Source of the DNA: Methylococcales bacterium
Lineage (GTDB): Bacteria > Pseudomonadota > Gammaproteobacteria > Methylococcales > Methylomonadaceae
DNA length: 35,049 bases
Reading direction: 5' to 3'
Assembly: GCA_028713145.1 (NCBI GenBank)
Contig: JAQTOT010000003.1
Location: forward strand, 1 to 35,049
Within the stretch, counting starts at the first letter, position 1. Each line of letters starts with the position of its first letter. The notes under the pieces were generated by a model that was not told the DNA's origin, did not search any database, and was given only the letters and a program-made list of their open reading frames with translations. A program made the translations under genes and the position numbers. This document shows positions 1 through 9,681 of the stretch, piece by piece.

Positions 1-3000
1 GCGTTAGATTAGTTGATGTGTTAGCGACAAATAATCCACCCTGCCCTATTTCAGCACTAAGCGAACTGACTTTAATATCTAATGGGTTTGAACCGAGACC
101 GACCGCTAATGCCGAAATGCGTAATTGATTTGCCGTTACCGCAACAGCGGTTGTTTTGCCTAAATCAATGATTTGTTTGCTGGCAATCAAACTCACATTT
201 CCTTTTCCCGCGTTCAATTTCCCTAGCGTGATGGCATCGGCATTTAGTCTCATGTTGCCACCAACCGTTTGCATTTTGGTTGTTTGAGCTTGGAGAATAT
301 CTTTTGCATTCAAATCAATTGAACCATTCCCTAAAACGCTAACGCTGCCTTTTGTGTCTTGTTGAATGGTATTTGCCGCATCGAGTGTTATGGAACCTTT
401 TTGCGAGGTGACACCTGAAAGCAAATTCAAATCACCTTTGCTTGCGGTCAATAAAATGTTTCCCGTTCCGCTCGCAAAAATACTGCTGTCTTTTTGAAAA
501 GTATTGCTGCCTGTCAAATTACGCACTTTTAAATTTGCCGCTGACAACACGATAGAACCGTTTTCGCTCGTTGTAATACCTCGTAAAAATGGCACTTTAT
601 CGGCACGAACTGAGCCATCTAATTTCACCTGATTCACACTGATTTCATCAACTTGATCAACGTTTAAATCCCCTGCTGAACTCATAAAAAATCCGCCTGA
701 ACCCGCTGTTGCCGCAATTTTTTCAAGAGCAACTTTGACAGGTTTTTCTGCGCTTCCAACGGCTTTTGCACTGATATTTAAACTGGTTGCCATGACATTT
801 GATTTTTCGATTAGCAAAGCATTTGTAATAGTGCCGTTAGAGCTAACAAGTATGCTTGCTTTCCCTGCATTGAGAACGTTAACACTGATGTCACCATCAC
901 TTTTATAACGCATGTTTTGGTCACTGGTTTTCGTACTTACGCCATCACTCATGACAATGCCTTTCGTTGCAATAACGTCAATCGTGCCGTCGCTGCTCGT
1001 CACATTTCCTGTTGCTGATTGCGTCAATATCGCGCCTGAAAGCAAACTGATGTTGCCTGCGGTATTTTCAATCGCTGCTTGAATGTTCAAATTCTCTGCC
1101 GCAGACAACAAGATATTTCCCTGCCCCGCCACAATACCTTTGCTATTCACATCGCCATCACTCACCGTTATATCGCCAGATTTTGTTGCAATAATCACTG
1201 CGCCTTTTTCGACGACAACATCACTTTGTTTTTTATCAATCACGGCAACAACACTGCCATTACTTGTGACCCGATTGATTTTTACATCAAGAATTTGGCT
1301 AATTGTCAGAGCATTTTCTTGATTTAAAAATAAGCCGTCACTCGTTAAACTGGCACTGATGACGTTCACTTTTGTCGCAAATGCTTTATCGCTTGTGCCT
1401 AAACTGCCCGCGTTAATGCGGAGTGCATCGGCGGAAACATTCGTTGCGCCACCACCATTTAAGATTTTATCGCCAATCAAACTCACGCTTTCGAGTGTGG
1501 TCAGGTTGCTTAACGTGATATTTGCCCCTGAATTAAAACGCACATTGCCTTCGGCACTGATTTTCACGTCTTTTTTCATAAAAATATCGCCGCGAGCCTC
1601 TAAATCAATTGAACTATTGCCTGACGTTAAAATATCGGCATTTACCAATAATTTACTGTTTGCGTTAGTGGCTAAAAGACTGATATTGCCTGAAGTTGCT
1701 TGAATGGCAGCGTTAATGTCAATGCCTGCGCTGCTTGCGTTGAGTAATAAATTTCCTCTTCCGTCGAGGGTAATGGCTTTGTTATCTGCATCGCCATCTT
1801 GAAGCGTAATTTGTGGCGCGTTCAAAATAATTGAACCGTTATCGAACGATTTTAAATCACTTTCAGTAAGCGTTTCCCCAGCTGTTGCAATACCTGACGT
1901 ATCAATTAGTTGCGTGCTAACACTCACTGAATCAATAGCTATTGAGTTGGAATTAGTAATAAATGCACCGCCAGCACCTGTTTTAGCCGTTAATTTCGCG
2001 ACGTTAATTTCAAGCGGATTCGCATTTTCACCGCCTAAACCAATCGCATTACCCGCTGTTAAATTTGCTGCCGAAGCAATTAAAGCCGCTGCTTGCGTGG
2101 AGCTTTTGAAATTATCCAAAATTTTGCCACCTGAAAGTAGCGCGACATTGCCTTTGCCTGCGTCAATTAAACTAATCGTTATATCGCCCGTTGTGGTTTG
2201 GTAGCGAATATCTTTATTGCTGCTGGTTTTTGTTAATGCACCTGCGTTCATCACAATCGCATTTTTCGCTGAAACATCAATCGTTGCGCCTGAAAGCAAA
2301 TAACCGTTTTCTAATTGCGAAATCGTGTCGCCTGAAATAAGTTGAATTGGCGCGTTGATATTTTCAATTGTCGCTTGCAAGGTGATATTTCCCGCCGCGT
2401 TTAACAGCACATTTCCCGATTGGGTAACGATGCCTTTGCGGTCAGATTTTCCTTCTAAAACCGTTATATCGCCAGATTTTGTAGTTAAAACCATTGCACC
2501 TGTTGTGGTTGTTAAATTACTTTGCGCGGCATCGGTAATTTCACTGACTTCACCTAGGATACTGACTCGTTTCACAGCTATATCAGGCAATTTTGTTACT
2601 TTCAAACCGTCCGTTTCATTTAAAAATACCCCACCTGTTGACGCAATTGCACTGACATTTTCGACGTTAATATCAAGCGCATTTTTAGGTATTCCTGCAC
2701 CTAATCCTGCGTTAATGCGTAAGTTTTTAGCGATTACGTCAAGATTGCTGTCGCCTGAATCCAAAAGGTTTTTGGCAATTAAACTCACATTGCCACCTTT
2801 TGCATCAATGCCGCTAAATGAAATGCTGTCTGTGGCGAACAAACGGATATTCGTGCCTTGGGTGCTGATGATTGCATCGTCTTCAATCGTAATCGTGGTG
2901 AGTGCGTTGTAATCAATCGTGCCGCCTGTGACCACATCTGCGCCTGTTGTTTGCACGATGCGTTTTGTTGAAGAGAAACTGATATTGCCTTGATTCGCTA

Positions 3001-5220
3001 GCACATTCGCTTCAATATCAATCGTGTCGAATGCGCTCAGTAAAATTTGTCCGCCTTGTTTAGATTCAATGCCTTTGCCGTCGTCATTACCATCTAAAAC
3101 AGTAATTGAACCTGTGGGAGCTGACAAAATAAGCGAACCGTTATTTAAACCGACCAAATCGCTTTGTGTTAAATCCGTTTGGTTTGAAATCGCTGCTTTA
3201 TCGCTAACACGATTAACGGTTAAATCGTCAATTTTGCTAATGGTGACGCTATCGGATTCGGTCAAAAACAATCCTGACGTGCCATAAACAAGCGCACTTA
3301 ATGTTGTTACATTCATTTCTAGCGGATTGGTATTTAACCCCACATCCGACGCATAAATACGCAAACCGTTCGCCACAATATCGAGACCTTTTTCATTACT
3401 GTCCAAAATTTTGCCAGTCGAAATTAAACTCACATTGCCAATCCCTGCCGAGATAAAACCCAAGGTCAAATTCCCGCCGTTTGCAGCTAAACGAATGTTG
3501 CCATTCCCTGTTTGCATTTGTGAACCGATTACCATACTAATGGTTTGCCCAGCTTGAATATCAATACTTGGATTGCCAGAAGTTGCCGCTGACGAGGGAA
3601 AACCTGTGGTCAGTTGCGTAGCGGAATTGATTAACACGTCTTTGCTTGCAAGTAAACTCACATTCCCTGAGGTGCTAGTGAGAGAACCGTAAAACGTTAA
3701 ATTTCCCGCCGAGGCATTTAACAAAATGTTGCCGCTGCCTTGCCCTGAAACCGTTTTGCCGTTTGCGTCACCATCTTTGAAAACAATATCGGTTGCACTC
3801 AAAAAAATCGCGCCATTGCCTGTTGTCGTTAAATCACTACCTGATTCAGTTTGCGCGGATAACGTTGAACCATCAGTTCCCACATGAAAAACGGTCGCAG
3901 AGACAGAATCCACCGTTATCGCAGCGGATTGTGAAAGAAACATACCGCCCGAATCAGCTTTTGCAGCCAGCGAATCAACGGTTATTTCAAGGGGATTTTC
4001 GCCAGTACCAATACCATTTGCCGCGAAATAAAGCGTTTTTGCGCGTATATCAAAACCTGTGGTGTCGGCATCAATAATTTTGCCACCTGCAACAATGGCA
4101 ATATCGCCCATTGAACTGCCGTCGCCATAAGTGGCTAAATAACCCAGCGTTATGTCGCCCGTTCCTGCTTTGTAACGAATTGATTGATTTGTGGTTTGCG
4201 TGGCAGCTCCGTCCGCCATCACAATTGCGGTCGTGGCATTAACATCAATCGTTCCTGAGATGCTTGTCACATCGCCTTCGGCAGTTTGGGTAAGTGTTGC
4301 CCCTGAAAGTAAATTGATATGCCCAGAACCGCTATTTACAGGGGCTTCAATGCGTAAGTTTCCTGTCGTAGCATTGATTAAAATGTTGCCCGAACCATTT
4401 GCCAAAATGCCTTGATTATTTGCATTGCCATCTTGAATCACAATGTCGCCTGTCGTGGCAGTCAATACAATCGCACCATTGGTTGTTGAAACTAAATCAC
4501 TTTGCGCGGCATCAGTTTGGTCAGTAAGCGTTGTCCCATCGACATTCACTCGTTTGACAGTAATCGCTTCAACAGTTTTAACCGTCAAGCCAGTCGCTTC
4601 GGTTAAAAATAGACTACTCGTGGTGTAAACACTTAAATCCGTCGTATCAATTTCAATCGTGTTAATCACGCCGCTGTTGTCTTGACCGACGCTGTAGGTG
4701 TTCATTCGCAAACCGCCTGCGATAACATCAATGTCATCACTGGTATCGTTATCAAGAATTCGATAAGTGTTTGTCGTTAATAAACTCACCTTGCCTGTTT
4801 TTCCATCAAGAGAACTCAGCGCGATATTTCCCGCTCTTGCATACAAACGAACGTTTCCACCACCGCCTTTAATGGTTGAACCGCCTGTCATAGTAATGGC
4901 GAGTGCCGCGTCAATATCGATACTTGAACTGGTTCCAGTCGTTTCAATGCCGCCTGTTGCACTGAGTAAAATTGAATTCGTATCTGACAATAAACTGATA
5001 TTTCCCGTCGCACTTTTGACCAGTCTGTTAAGCGTGAGCGTGTCTTGTGCTTTGATGAGAATATGACCAGAACCCGTGTTATTCACGTCGCCGTCAACGG
5101 TAATAATGTTGTCGCTCGCATTAGTAATGACAATCGAACCCGTGCCGCCGTCTTGTTTTACGCCAGTGCCAGCAATCGTGAGAGCATCGGTTTCATTGAT
5201 AAAAATGCCGCCTGTCGCGC
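1..5220 (-). repeat. ~217-aa (~650 nt) tandem repeat units in the LEPR-XLL-like giant, about 9 copies to the window edge
   Basis: Recurrent GGxFLxxSxxLTIxxI...TDxxQSDL...NGxIxLxAxxGDITVxDGDxNxKGI motif. Anchors GGIFINETDAL, SSLFLTEATGL, GGMFLSQSAAI, SGLFLTESDSV, GGVFLNETDGL, GGAFITNSNSI, DGLFLNQENAL, GGFFMSSAGDL and GGLFVANTSTN lie at roughly 5200, 4605, 3940, 3265, 2625, 1960, 1330, 690 and 38. Confidence 0.85.
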
Positions 5221-7471
5221 CATTTGTTGCCGTTAAATTGGCAATGGTTGTGTTTATATCCGAAGTCCCTGCTGCACCGATTCCTGTTTTTGCTGTCAAC
5301 GTTGCAGATGTTGTTGAACCTAAAATGTTGGGAGTTTCAGCGGTTAAATTGTCGAGAATCGCACCATTTGTTGCAGTGACATTTACCGTCGTTGTGGAAT
5401 TTAAAATGCTCAGTTTTACATTGTTGCCAGCGGTGAGCGTAATCGTGCCTGTGGTTGAAATCGTTTTTGTGTCGAGCATTTCGATGTTATCACCTGCCGT
5501 GAGCGTAATTGCGCTGCCTGTTGCAGAGGTAATATCAAAATTTTGCAAAATTTTTCCTGCCGTTGATTTAAACGACAACGCACTTGAACCCGTTGTTGAA
5601 ACGGTATTGTTTAGCGTTAAATCGCTGTAGGCTTCGAGCGTAATTGAACCTGTTGCTGTTGAAACGGCTTGTGCAATGGTCAACGCGCCATTTGCAGCTA
5701 ATGAACTGGTATTTGCAACGGTTAATAAGCCTGCTTTAACACTGATATTTCCTGACGTTGTTGCTGCCAATGCCGTGTTTAAAACTAGACTATTTACGTC
5801 TGACGAAAGTGTGATATTGCCCGAGGTTCTTGGCGTTAGTGTCGTAATTGTTGTCGTAACCGTCGTTGGCGCAGTCGAATTTATCGTGATATTTCCTGTC
5901 GCACTGTTATTTGTTGCAGAAATGGTCGTTGCACTGACAAAACCTAAGTCAATTTCTGTGGCAACGTTAATCGTTAAATCGGCGGCAATGATGGATTCAC
6001 GAGACAGCGTATCGCCATCATTGGCAACTTGCTTCACATTTCCAGTGCCAGAATAAATCGAGATATTCTGATTCAAATTCGTGCTGCTATTAAACGCTTT
6101 GACTTCATTTTTAATCGTAATGTCGCTAAGAGCATCTAATTTGATTGTACTTTTCGTTTGGAATTTTAAATCGGTATTAAAAAAATCATCGATTTGAATC
6201 TTATTGCCGTAAATTTCGACGGCATCAAAAAAAGTGCTTTGATTTGCAGATTTTGAACCTAAATACACGGTGCTTGAAACACCCGCTGTGGTATGCCCTG
6301 TGGTTTCGTGACCAATCACGATTTTTGAAAATCCTTCACGCAAAGTAAATAATTCGGTGCTAGTAATGTTTAGCGTATTTTGCGTATTTTCAGCAGGTGG
6401 CGAACCAATTGAAATGTCATAGGACGTACTTGTTGGACGCATGGTTAGCGTTTTGCCAATGCCTGTTGTACGCACCGATTCTTGCCCACCGTTTAACGTA
6501 ATTTCATTGCCTTCTAAAAAGATATTGCCCGCGACCGCCACGTTATTTTCAAAAACGATTAAATCTGCGCCCATGATGGTCAAATTGCCATTATTGGTAA
6601 TGTTTAATGCCGATTTAAATGTCACCGTGCCGCTTGCGTAAATGGTCACATCGCCATCAATTGTGACTTCGCTATCAAACGAAACATTAAAGGCTTTTTG
6701 ACCGACTAAACCAATCGTTAAACTTTTTAACTTATTCGTGCTATCACCACCAACAATGCCTTTTATCACGACATTGCCAGTCGTGGCGGTTGTGAGCGTT
6801 AAGCTGTCTGCCCCGTTTGAATTGGCATCAATGAAATGATTACTCGCTGAACCTAATTGAATACTTGCACCAGATGCAATCGTGCGTGCGCCGCTGATTT
6901 TAAGCGAATCGTTAATCGTGACATTTGAACCCGCCGCCGTAGAAATATCGGCACTTAAAATCGTCGTGTGACCTGAACCGTTAATCGTCAAATCCGCATT
7001 TTTGCCACCGACTAAATCGTCATCGACAAAAATTTCACCGCCGTTTTGGGGATTTGAAATAAGTAAATTTTGATTAAAAGCCAGTTTGCCATCATCCGTT
7101 TTAGCATCGCCTAAATTGATAATGGCATTTGAATTTTGATTGCCAATCACAATTTGCCCATTTGCATTTTGAAAAGCAGAAAAATCAGCAACGTTAATCG
7201 TATTCAAAGCAAAATCTTGTGATTTTGCGTTCGCTAACGCTAAATTTAACGCCGCATTTTCTTGAGACGTTTGTTTGAGTAAATTATTTTGCGAATCAGC
7301 CGATGCGCTCACTTGCAACGCCCCCAACTTATCTGCATCAGCATTAGCGTTGTGATATTGCTGCACCAATTCAGCGACAACAGGGTCAGCGGATAACAAA
7401 ATGCGCTGTTCTAACGTTTCAACAGCAAATAATTTTTTGCGATTACTGCGCGATAAGTGTGATTTTTTCAT
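1..7471 (-). CDS. Giant LEPR-XLL-like repeat protein (adhesin/haemagglutinin-like), N-terminal ~2490 aa; partial, continues past the left window edge
   Basis: ATG at 7471 on the minus strand. My translation begins MKKSHLSRSNRKKLFAVETLEQRILLSADPVVAELVQQYHNANADADKLGAL and is in frame at the left edge (...SAEIGQGGLFVANTSTNLT). The N-terminus matches the LEPR-XLL signature (LExRxLLSADP), followed by beta-helix-like repeats (GNILLNASAGNL..., GDITVLDGNDDGKGI...). Absent from the ORF track because it has no stop inside the window. Confidence 0.93.
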   Translation of the reverse strand, partial: MKKSHLSRSNRKKLFAVETLEQRILLSADPVVAELVQQYHNANADADKLGALQVSASADSQNNLLKQTSQENAALNLALANAKSQDFALNTINVADFSAFQNANGQIVIGNQNSNAIINLGDAKTDDGKLAFNQNLLISNPQNGGEIFVDDDLVGGKNADLTINGSGHTTILSADISTAAGSNVTINDSLKISGARTIASGASIQLGSASNHFIDANSNGADSLTLTTATTGNVVIKGIVGGDSTNKLKSLTIGLVGQKAFNVSFDSEVTIDGDVTIYASGTVTFKSALNITNNGNLTIMGADLIVFENNVAVAGNIFLEGNEITLNGGQESVRTTGIGKTLTMRPTSTSYDISIGSPPAENTQNTLNITSTELFTLREGFSKIVIGHETTGHTTAGVSSTVYLGSKSANQSTFFDAVEIYGNKIQIDDFFNTDLKFQTKSTIKLDALSDITIKNEVKAFNSSTNLNQNISIYSGTGNVKQVANDGDTLSRESIIAADLTINVATEIDLGFVSATTISATNNSATGNITINSTAPTTVTTTITTLTPRTSGNITLSSDVNSLVLNTALAATTSGNISVKAGLLTVANTSSLAANGALTIAQAVSTATGSITLEAYSDLTLNNTVSTTGSSALSFKSTAGKILQNFDITSATGSAITLTAGDNIEMLDTKTISTTGTITLTAGNNVKLSILNSTTTVNVTATNGAILDNLTAETPNILGSTTSATLTAKTGIGAAGTSDINTTIANLTATNGATGGIFINETDALTIAGTGVKQDGGTGSIVITNASDNIITVDGDVNNTGSGHILIKAQDTLTLNRLVKSATGNISLLSDTNSILLSATGGIETTGTSSSIDIDAALAITMTGGSTIKGGGGNVRLYARAGNIALSSLDGKTGKVSLLTTNTYRILDNDTSDDIDVIAGGLRMNTYSVGQDNSGVINTIEIDTTDLSVYTTSSLFLTEATGLTVKTVEAITVKRVNVDGTTLTDQTDAAQSDLVSTTNGAIVLTATTGDIVIQDGNANNQGILANGSGNILINATTGNLRIEAPVNSGSGHINLLSGATLTQTAEGDVTSISGTIDVNATTAIVMADGAATQTTNQSIRYKAGTGDITLGYLATYGDGSSMGDIAIVAGGKIIDADTTGFDIRAKTLYFAANGIGTGENPLEITVDSLAAKADSGGMFLSQSAAITVDSVSATVFHVGTDGSTLSAQTESGSDLTTTGNGAIFLSATDIVFKDGDANGKTVSGQGSGNILLNASAGNLTFYGSLTSTSGNVSLLASKDVLINSATQLTTGFPSSAATSGNPSIDIQAGQTISMVIGSQMQTGNGNIRLAANGGNLTLGFISAGIGNVSLISTGKILDSNEKGLDIVANGLRIYASDVGLNTNPLEMNVTTLSALVYGTSGLFLTESDSVTISKIDDLTVNRVSDKAAISNQTDLTQSDLVGLNNGSLILSAPTGSITVLDGNDDGKGIESKQGGQILLSAFDTIDIEANVLANQGNISFSSTKRIVQTTGADVVTGGTIDYNALTTITIEDDAIISTQGTNIRLFATDSISFSGIDAKGGNVSLIAKNLLDSGDSNLDVIAKNLRINAGLGAGIPKNALDINVENVSAIASTGGVFLNETDGLKVTKLPDIAVKRVSILGEVSEITDAAQSNLTTTTGAMVLTTKSGDITVLEGKSDRKGIVTQSGNVLLNAAGNITLQATIENINAPIQLISGDTISQLENGYLLSGATIDVSAKNAIVMNAGALTKTSSNKDIRYQTTTGDITISLIDAGKGNVALLSGGKILDNFKSSTQAAALIASAANLTAGNAIGLGGENANPLEINVAKLTAKTGAGGAFITNSNSIAIDSVSVSTQLIDTSGIATAGETLTESDLKSFDNGSIILNAPQITLQDGDADNKAITLDGRGNLLLNASSAGIDINAAIQATSGNISLLATNANSKLLVNADILTSGNSSIDLEARGDIFMKKDVKISAEGNVRFNSGANITLSNLTTLESVSLIGDKILNGGGATNVSADALRINAGSLGTSDKAFATKVNVISASLTSDGLFLNQENALTISQILDVKINRVTSNGSVVAVIDKKQSDVVVEKGAVIIATKSGDITVSDGDVNSKGIVAGQGNILLSAAENLNIQAAIENTAGNISLLSGAILTQSATGNVTSSDGTIDVIATKGIVMSDGVSTKTSDQNMRYKSDGDISVNVLNAGKASILVSSNGTITNALLIEKSNVMATSLNISAKAVGSAEKPVKVALEKIAATAGSGGFFMSSAGDLNVDQVDEISVNQVKLDGSVRADKVPFLRGITTSENGSIVLSAANLKVRNLTGSNTFQKDSSIFASGTGNILLTASKGDLNLLSGVTSQKGSITLDAANTIQQDTKGSVSVLGNGSIDLNAKDILQAQTTKMQTVGGNMRLNADAITLGKLNAGKGNVSLIASKQIIDLGKTTAVAVTANQLRISALAVGLGSNPLDIKVSSLSAEIGQGGLFVANTSTNLT
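6290..7060 (-). repeat. 'INGSGHTT' module near the N-terminus of the LEPR-XLL-like giant, homologous to the C-terminal module of the upstream giant
   Basis: GGEIFVDDDLVGGKNADLTINGSGHTTILSADISTAAGSNVTINDSLKISGARTIASGASIQLGSASNHFIDANSNGADSLTL..., alignable by eye to 9690-10350. Confidence 0.85.
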
Positions 7472-7497
7472 TTGTTATACTCAAAATTTAGTAAAAA

Positions 7498-9111
7498 TTA
7501 TTTTGTGTCAAAAACAGGTTGGCAAAATTGCATCCAAAGTTGTTTAAACGTTTTCTCGATTTCACGCGCCACGTTGGAAGGATTGCATTTAGACGCGTTT
7601 TTCGCCCTATCTCGCAATTCGTAACGTAGTTGTTGTAAGGCTTGCGGCGAATTTGCCCAGTGCTTTGCAAGTTCAATAAATTGCTGGGTTGAATGCGCGA
7701 CAAAATCGTGTTCAATGTCAGCGCAACTTAAAATTGTTACGCCTACGCGGCTGACAAGTGTTTGCCCTGCAAGTGTTAAAACAGGTACGCCCATTAAAAT
7801 CGCAAATGCCGATGTTGTGCCGCCTGCGTAAGGACTTGTGTCTAAAATAATGTCGATTTGCGCGTGTAATTTTAAATACTCGCTCATTTTTAAACGGGAA
7901 TGAAAAATTAAACGAGCCGCATCAACGCCACGTTTTTCAAATTCGGCTTGTAATCGTTGTTGCAATTTTGCGTCTGACACATTGCCCAACATCATTTTGG
8001 CATCAGGAATAGCATTTAATACGCCACACCATAAATCGAACGTTTCATCGCTAATTTTTGCGCTGCGATTAAAACTGCCAAACGTCATGTAACCATTTTT
8101 CAAACAAGGTGCATCACTGATGTGCGGCATATCGTCGGGAAGATAAAACGTGCCAGCGGTGACGTTTAAACGCAGCAATTTTTCGGTGAACAACTCATCC
8201 ATCATGCCAATCGGACACCAATCTTTATCCACCAAATAAAAATCCATTTCTTTTAAACCCGTTGTTGCGGGATAACCGAGCCATGAAATTTGAATGGGCG
8301 CAGGTTTAAAAGCAAAAACAGGCAAGCGATTTTTTGCCGTATGCCCAGCCAAATCGAGCAAAATGTGAATGCCATCGTTATAAATTAGCGTCGCCGCCGT
8401 TTTATCGTCTAAATTTGCAATCGGTTTCCAATGTGAAAAATAGGTTTTAAAACGTTGCGTGACTTCATCTTGTTTAAACGTTGTGGGATAAGCAAATAAC
8501 TCAAATTCGCCTTCGCCTAAGGCTTTAAATAACAGCTCTAAAAAATAACTCACAGGATGTTCACGCAAATCACCCGACACCACACCAATTTTTAAACGTG
8601 GCGATTTGTCTGTTTTTTTTGCTTCATGTAAAAAACGCTCTGACACGTTTTGCGCGACCATTTCGCCAAACTGTTTTGCGTATTCCAAACAGCATTGCGG
8701 TGAATTATTCGCGTTATGAATTGCGGTAAATAAAAAATGACTGTGTGTTTCCAAACAACTAGGGTTGATTTTTAGAGCTTGTTCAATTAACGCTTGAGCG
8801 TTTGCCACTTGTCCCATTTCAGACAAGATACTCGCTAAATCATTGTATAAATTTGTAACATCTGGGCGTAACTGAATTGCCTTTTCTAAACACTCTTTTG
8901 CTTTTTCAAAACGTTTTGTTTTTTTAAATAACAAACCTAAATTGCTGTAAGCAGGCGCGTAATCGGGCGCAAGTTCAATTGCACGGCAATACTGAAACGC
9001 CGCTTTATCAATCTCACCATTTTCCGAAAACGCGCAGCCCAATTTATTAACCAGCACCACATCATCAGGTGATGAATCGACTGCACCTTGCAGAGCTTTT
9101 AATTTATTCAT
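7498..9111 (-). CDS. TPR-repeat SPINDLY/OGT-like glycosyltransferase (GT41-type), 537 aa (538 aa if GTG at 9114 is used)
   Basis: N-terminal TPRs (AFQYCRAIELAPDYAPAYSNLGLLFKKTKRFEKAKECLEKAIQLRPDVTNLYNDLASILSEMGQ). C-terminal OGT/SPY catalytic signatures: IGVVSGDLREHPVSYFLE, ILLDLAGHTAKNRLPVFAFKPAPIQISWLGYPATTGL, MTFGSFNRSAKISDETFDLW, DIILDTSPYAGGTTSAFAILMGVPVLTLAGQTLVSRVGVTIL. Confidence 0.95.
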   Translation of the reverse strand: MNKLKALQGAVDSSPDDVVLVNKLGCAFSENGEIDKAAFQYCRAIELAPDYAPAYSNLGLLFKKTKRFEKAKECLEKAIQLRPDVTNLYNDLASILSEMGQVANAQALIEQALKINPSCLETHSHFLFTAIHNANNSPQCCLEYAKQFGEMVAQNVSERFLHEAKKTDKSPRLKIGVVSGDLREHPVSYFLELLFKALGEGEFELFAYPTTFKQDEVTQRFKTYFSHWKPIANLDDKTAATLIYNDGIHILLDLAGHTAKNRLPVFAFKPAPIQISWLGYPATTGLKEMDFYLVDKDWCPIGMMDELFTEKLLRLNVTAGTFYLPDDMPHISDAPCLKNGYMTFGSFNRSAKISDETFDLWCGVLNAIPDAKMMLGNVSDAKLQQRLQAEFEKRGVDAARLIFHSRLKMSEYLKLHAQIDIILDTSPYAGGTTSAFAILMGVPVLTLAGQTLVSRVGVTILSCADIEHDFVAHSTQQFIELAKHWANSPQALQQLRYELRDRAKNASKCNPSNVAREIEKTFKQLWMQFCQPVFDTK

Positions 9112-9679
9112 CACTCGCTAATTTTTCTCGTAATTGTTGTTCTAATTCCAGCATTGTTTTTTTTCGTTCTGTTGCCCATCGCGCTGGCACACCAAAATAC
9201 CCGCTGAAGGCTTTGCAGTTTTCAATAATAACCGTCGAGGTTGGACAGCCCGAGCCGTATTCAAGCGTCACATTTGGCAAAATAACTGATCCAGCACCAG
9301 CACCTGATTGTGAATGTAAAATCACGTCACCGTGTTTGCCTGAAAAATCGTCTTCATTCAAATTTGAATACGCCAGCATTTCACCTTTGCAATGTTCATA
9401 ATCGCTGTAAATACTCACCCGTGCTGAAAGTCCAGAAAAATCCGCGATGTAAATTTTGCCTTCGCCTTGAAGTTCACAATACACTGCAAGATGGACATAA
9501 TTACCAATTTCAATACCACCAAAACCCGCTGACAAAACGCAAAAATCATCAATGCGAACGTGATGACCTAAACGGATTTTTTCACAGTTATAAAACGAGG
9601 CTTTGTCGGATAAAAAAACAGGATTTCCAACGCTTGCAAAACCTAAGTTTTCAATTTCTGTTTTTGTTAGCCATGCCAT
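9104..9679 (-). CDS. Hexapeptide-repeat (left-handed beta-helix) acyl/acetyltransferase-like protein, 191 aa
   Basis: Hexapeptide-type repetition and acetyltransferase-like architecture: IRLGHHVRIDDFCVLSAGFGGIEIGNYVHLAVYCELQGEGKIYIADFSGLSARVSIYSDYEHC...GDVILHSQSGAGAGSVILPNVTLEYGSGCPTSTVIIENCKAFSGYFGVPARW. The ORF-track start at 9706 is a TTG; the ATG at 9679 (MAWLTKTEIEN) is more likely, 2 nt after the upstream giant's stop codon. Confidence 0.85.
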   Translation of the reverse strand: MAWLTKTEIENLGFASVGNPVFLSDKASFYNCEKIRLGHHVRIDDFCVLSAGFGGIEIGNYVHLAVYCELQGEGKIYIADFSGLSARVSIYSDYEHCKGEMLAYSNLNEDDFSGKHGDVILHSQSGAGAGSVILPNVTLEYGSGCPTSTVIIENCKAFSGYFGVPARWATERKKTMLELEQQLREKLASDE

Positions 9680-9681
9680 CG

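Noticed and set aside
7472-7497. Promoter (TATAAC) in the 26-nt gap before the LEPR-XLL-like gene
   Set aside because: A single -10-like hexamer in AT-rich DNA without a convincing -35; insufficient to call, though worth checking by 5' end mapping.
7488-7715. 75-aa minus ORF overlapping the end of the GT41 gene
   Set aside because: Out of frame within the well-supported GT41 coding sequence; no family similarity.
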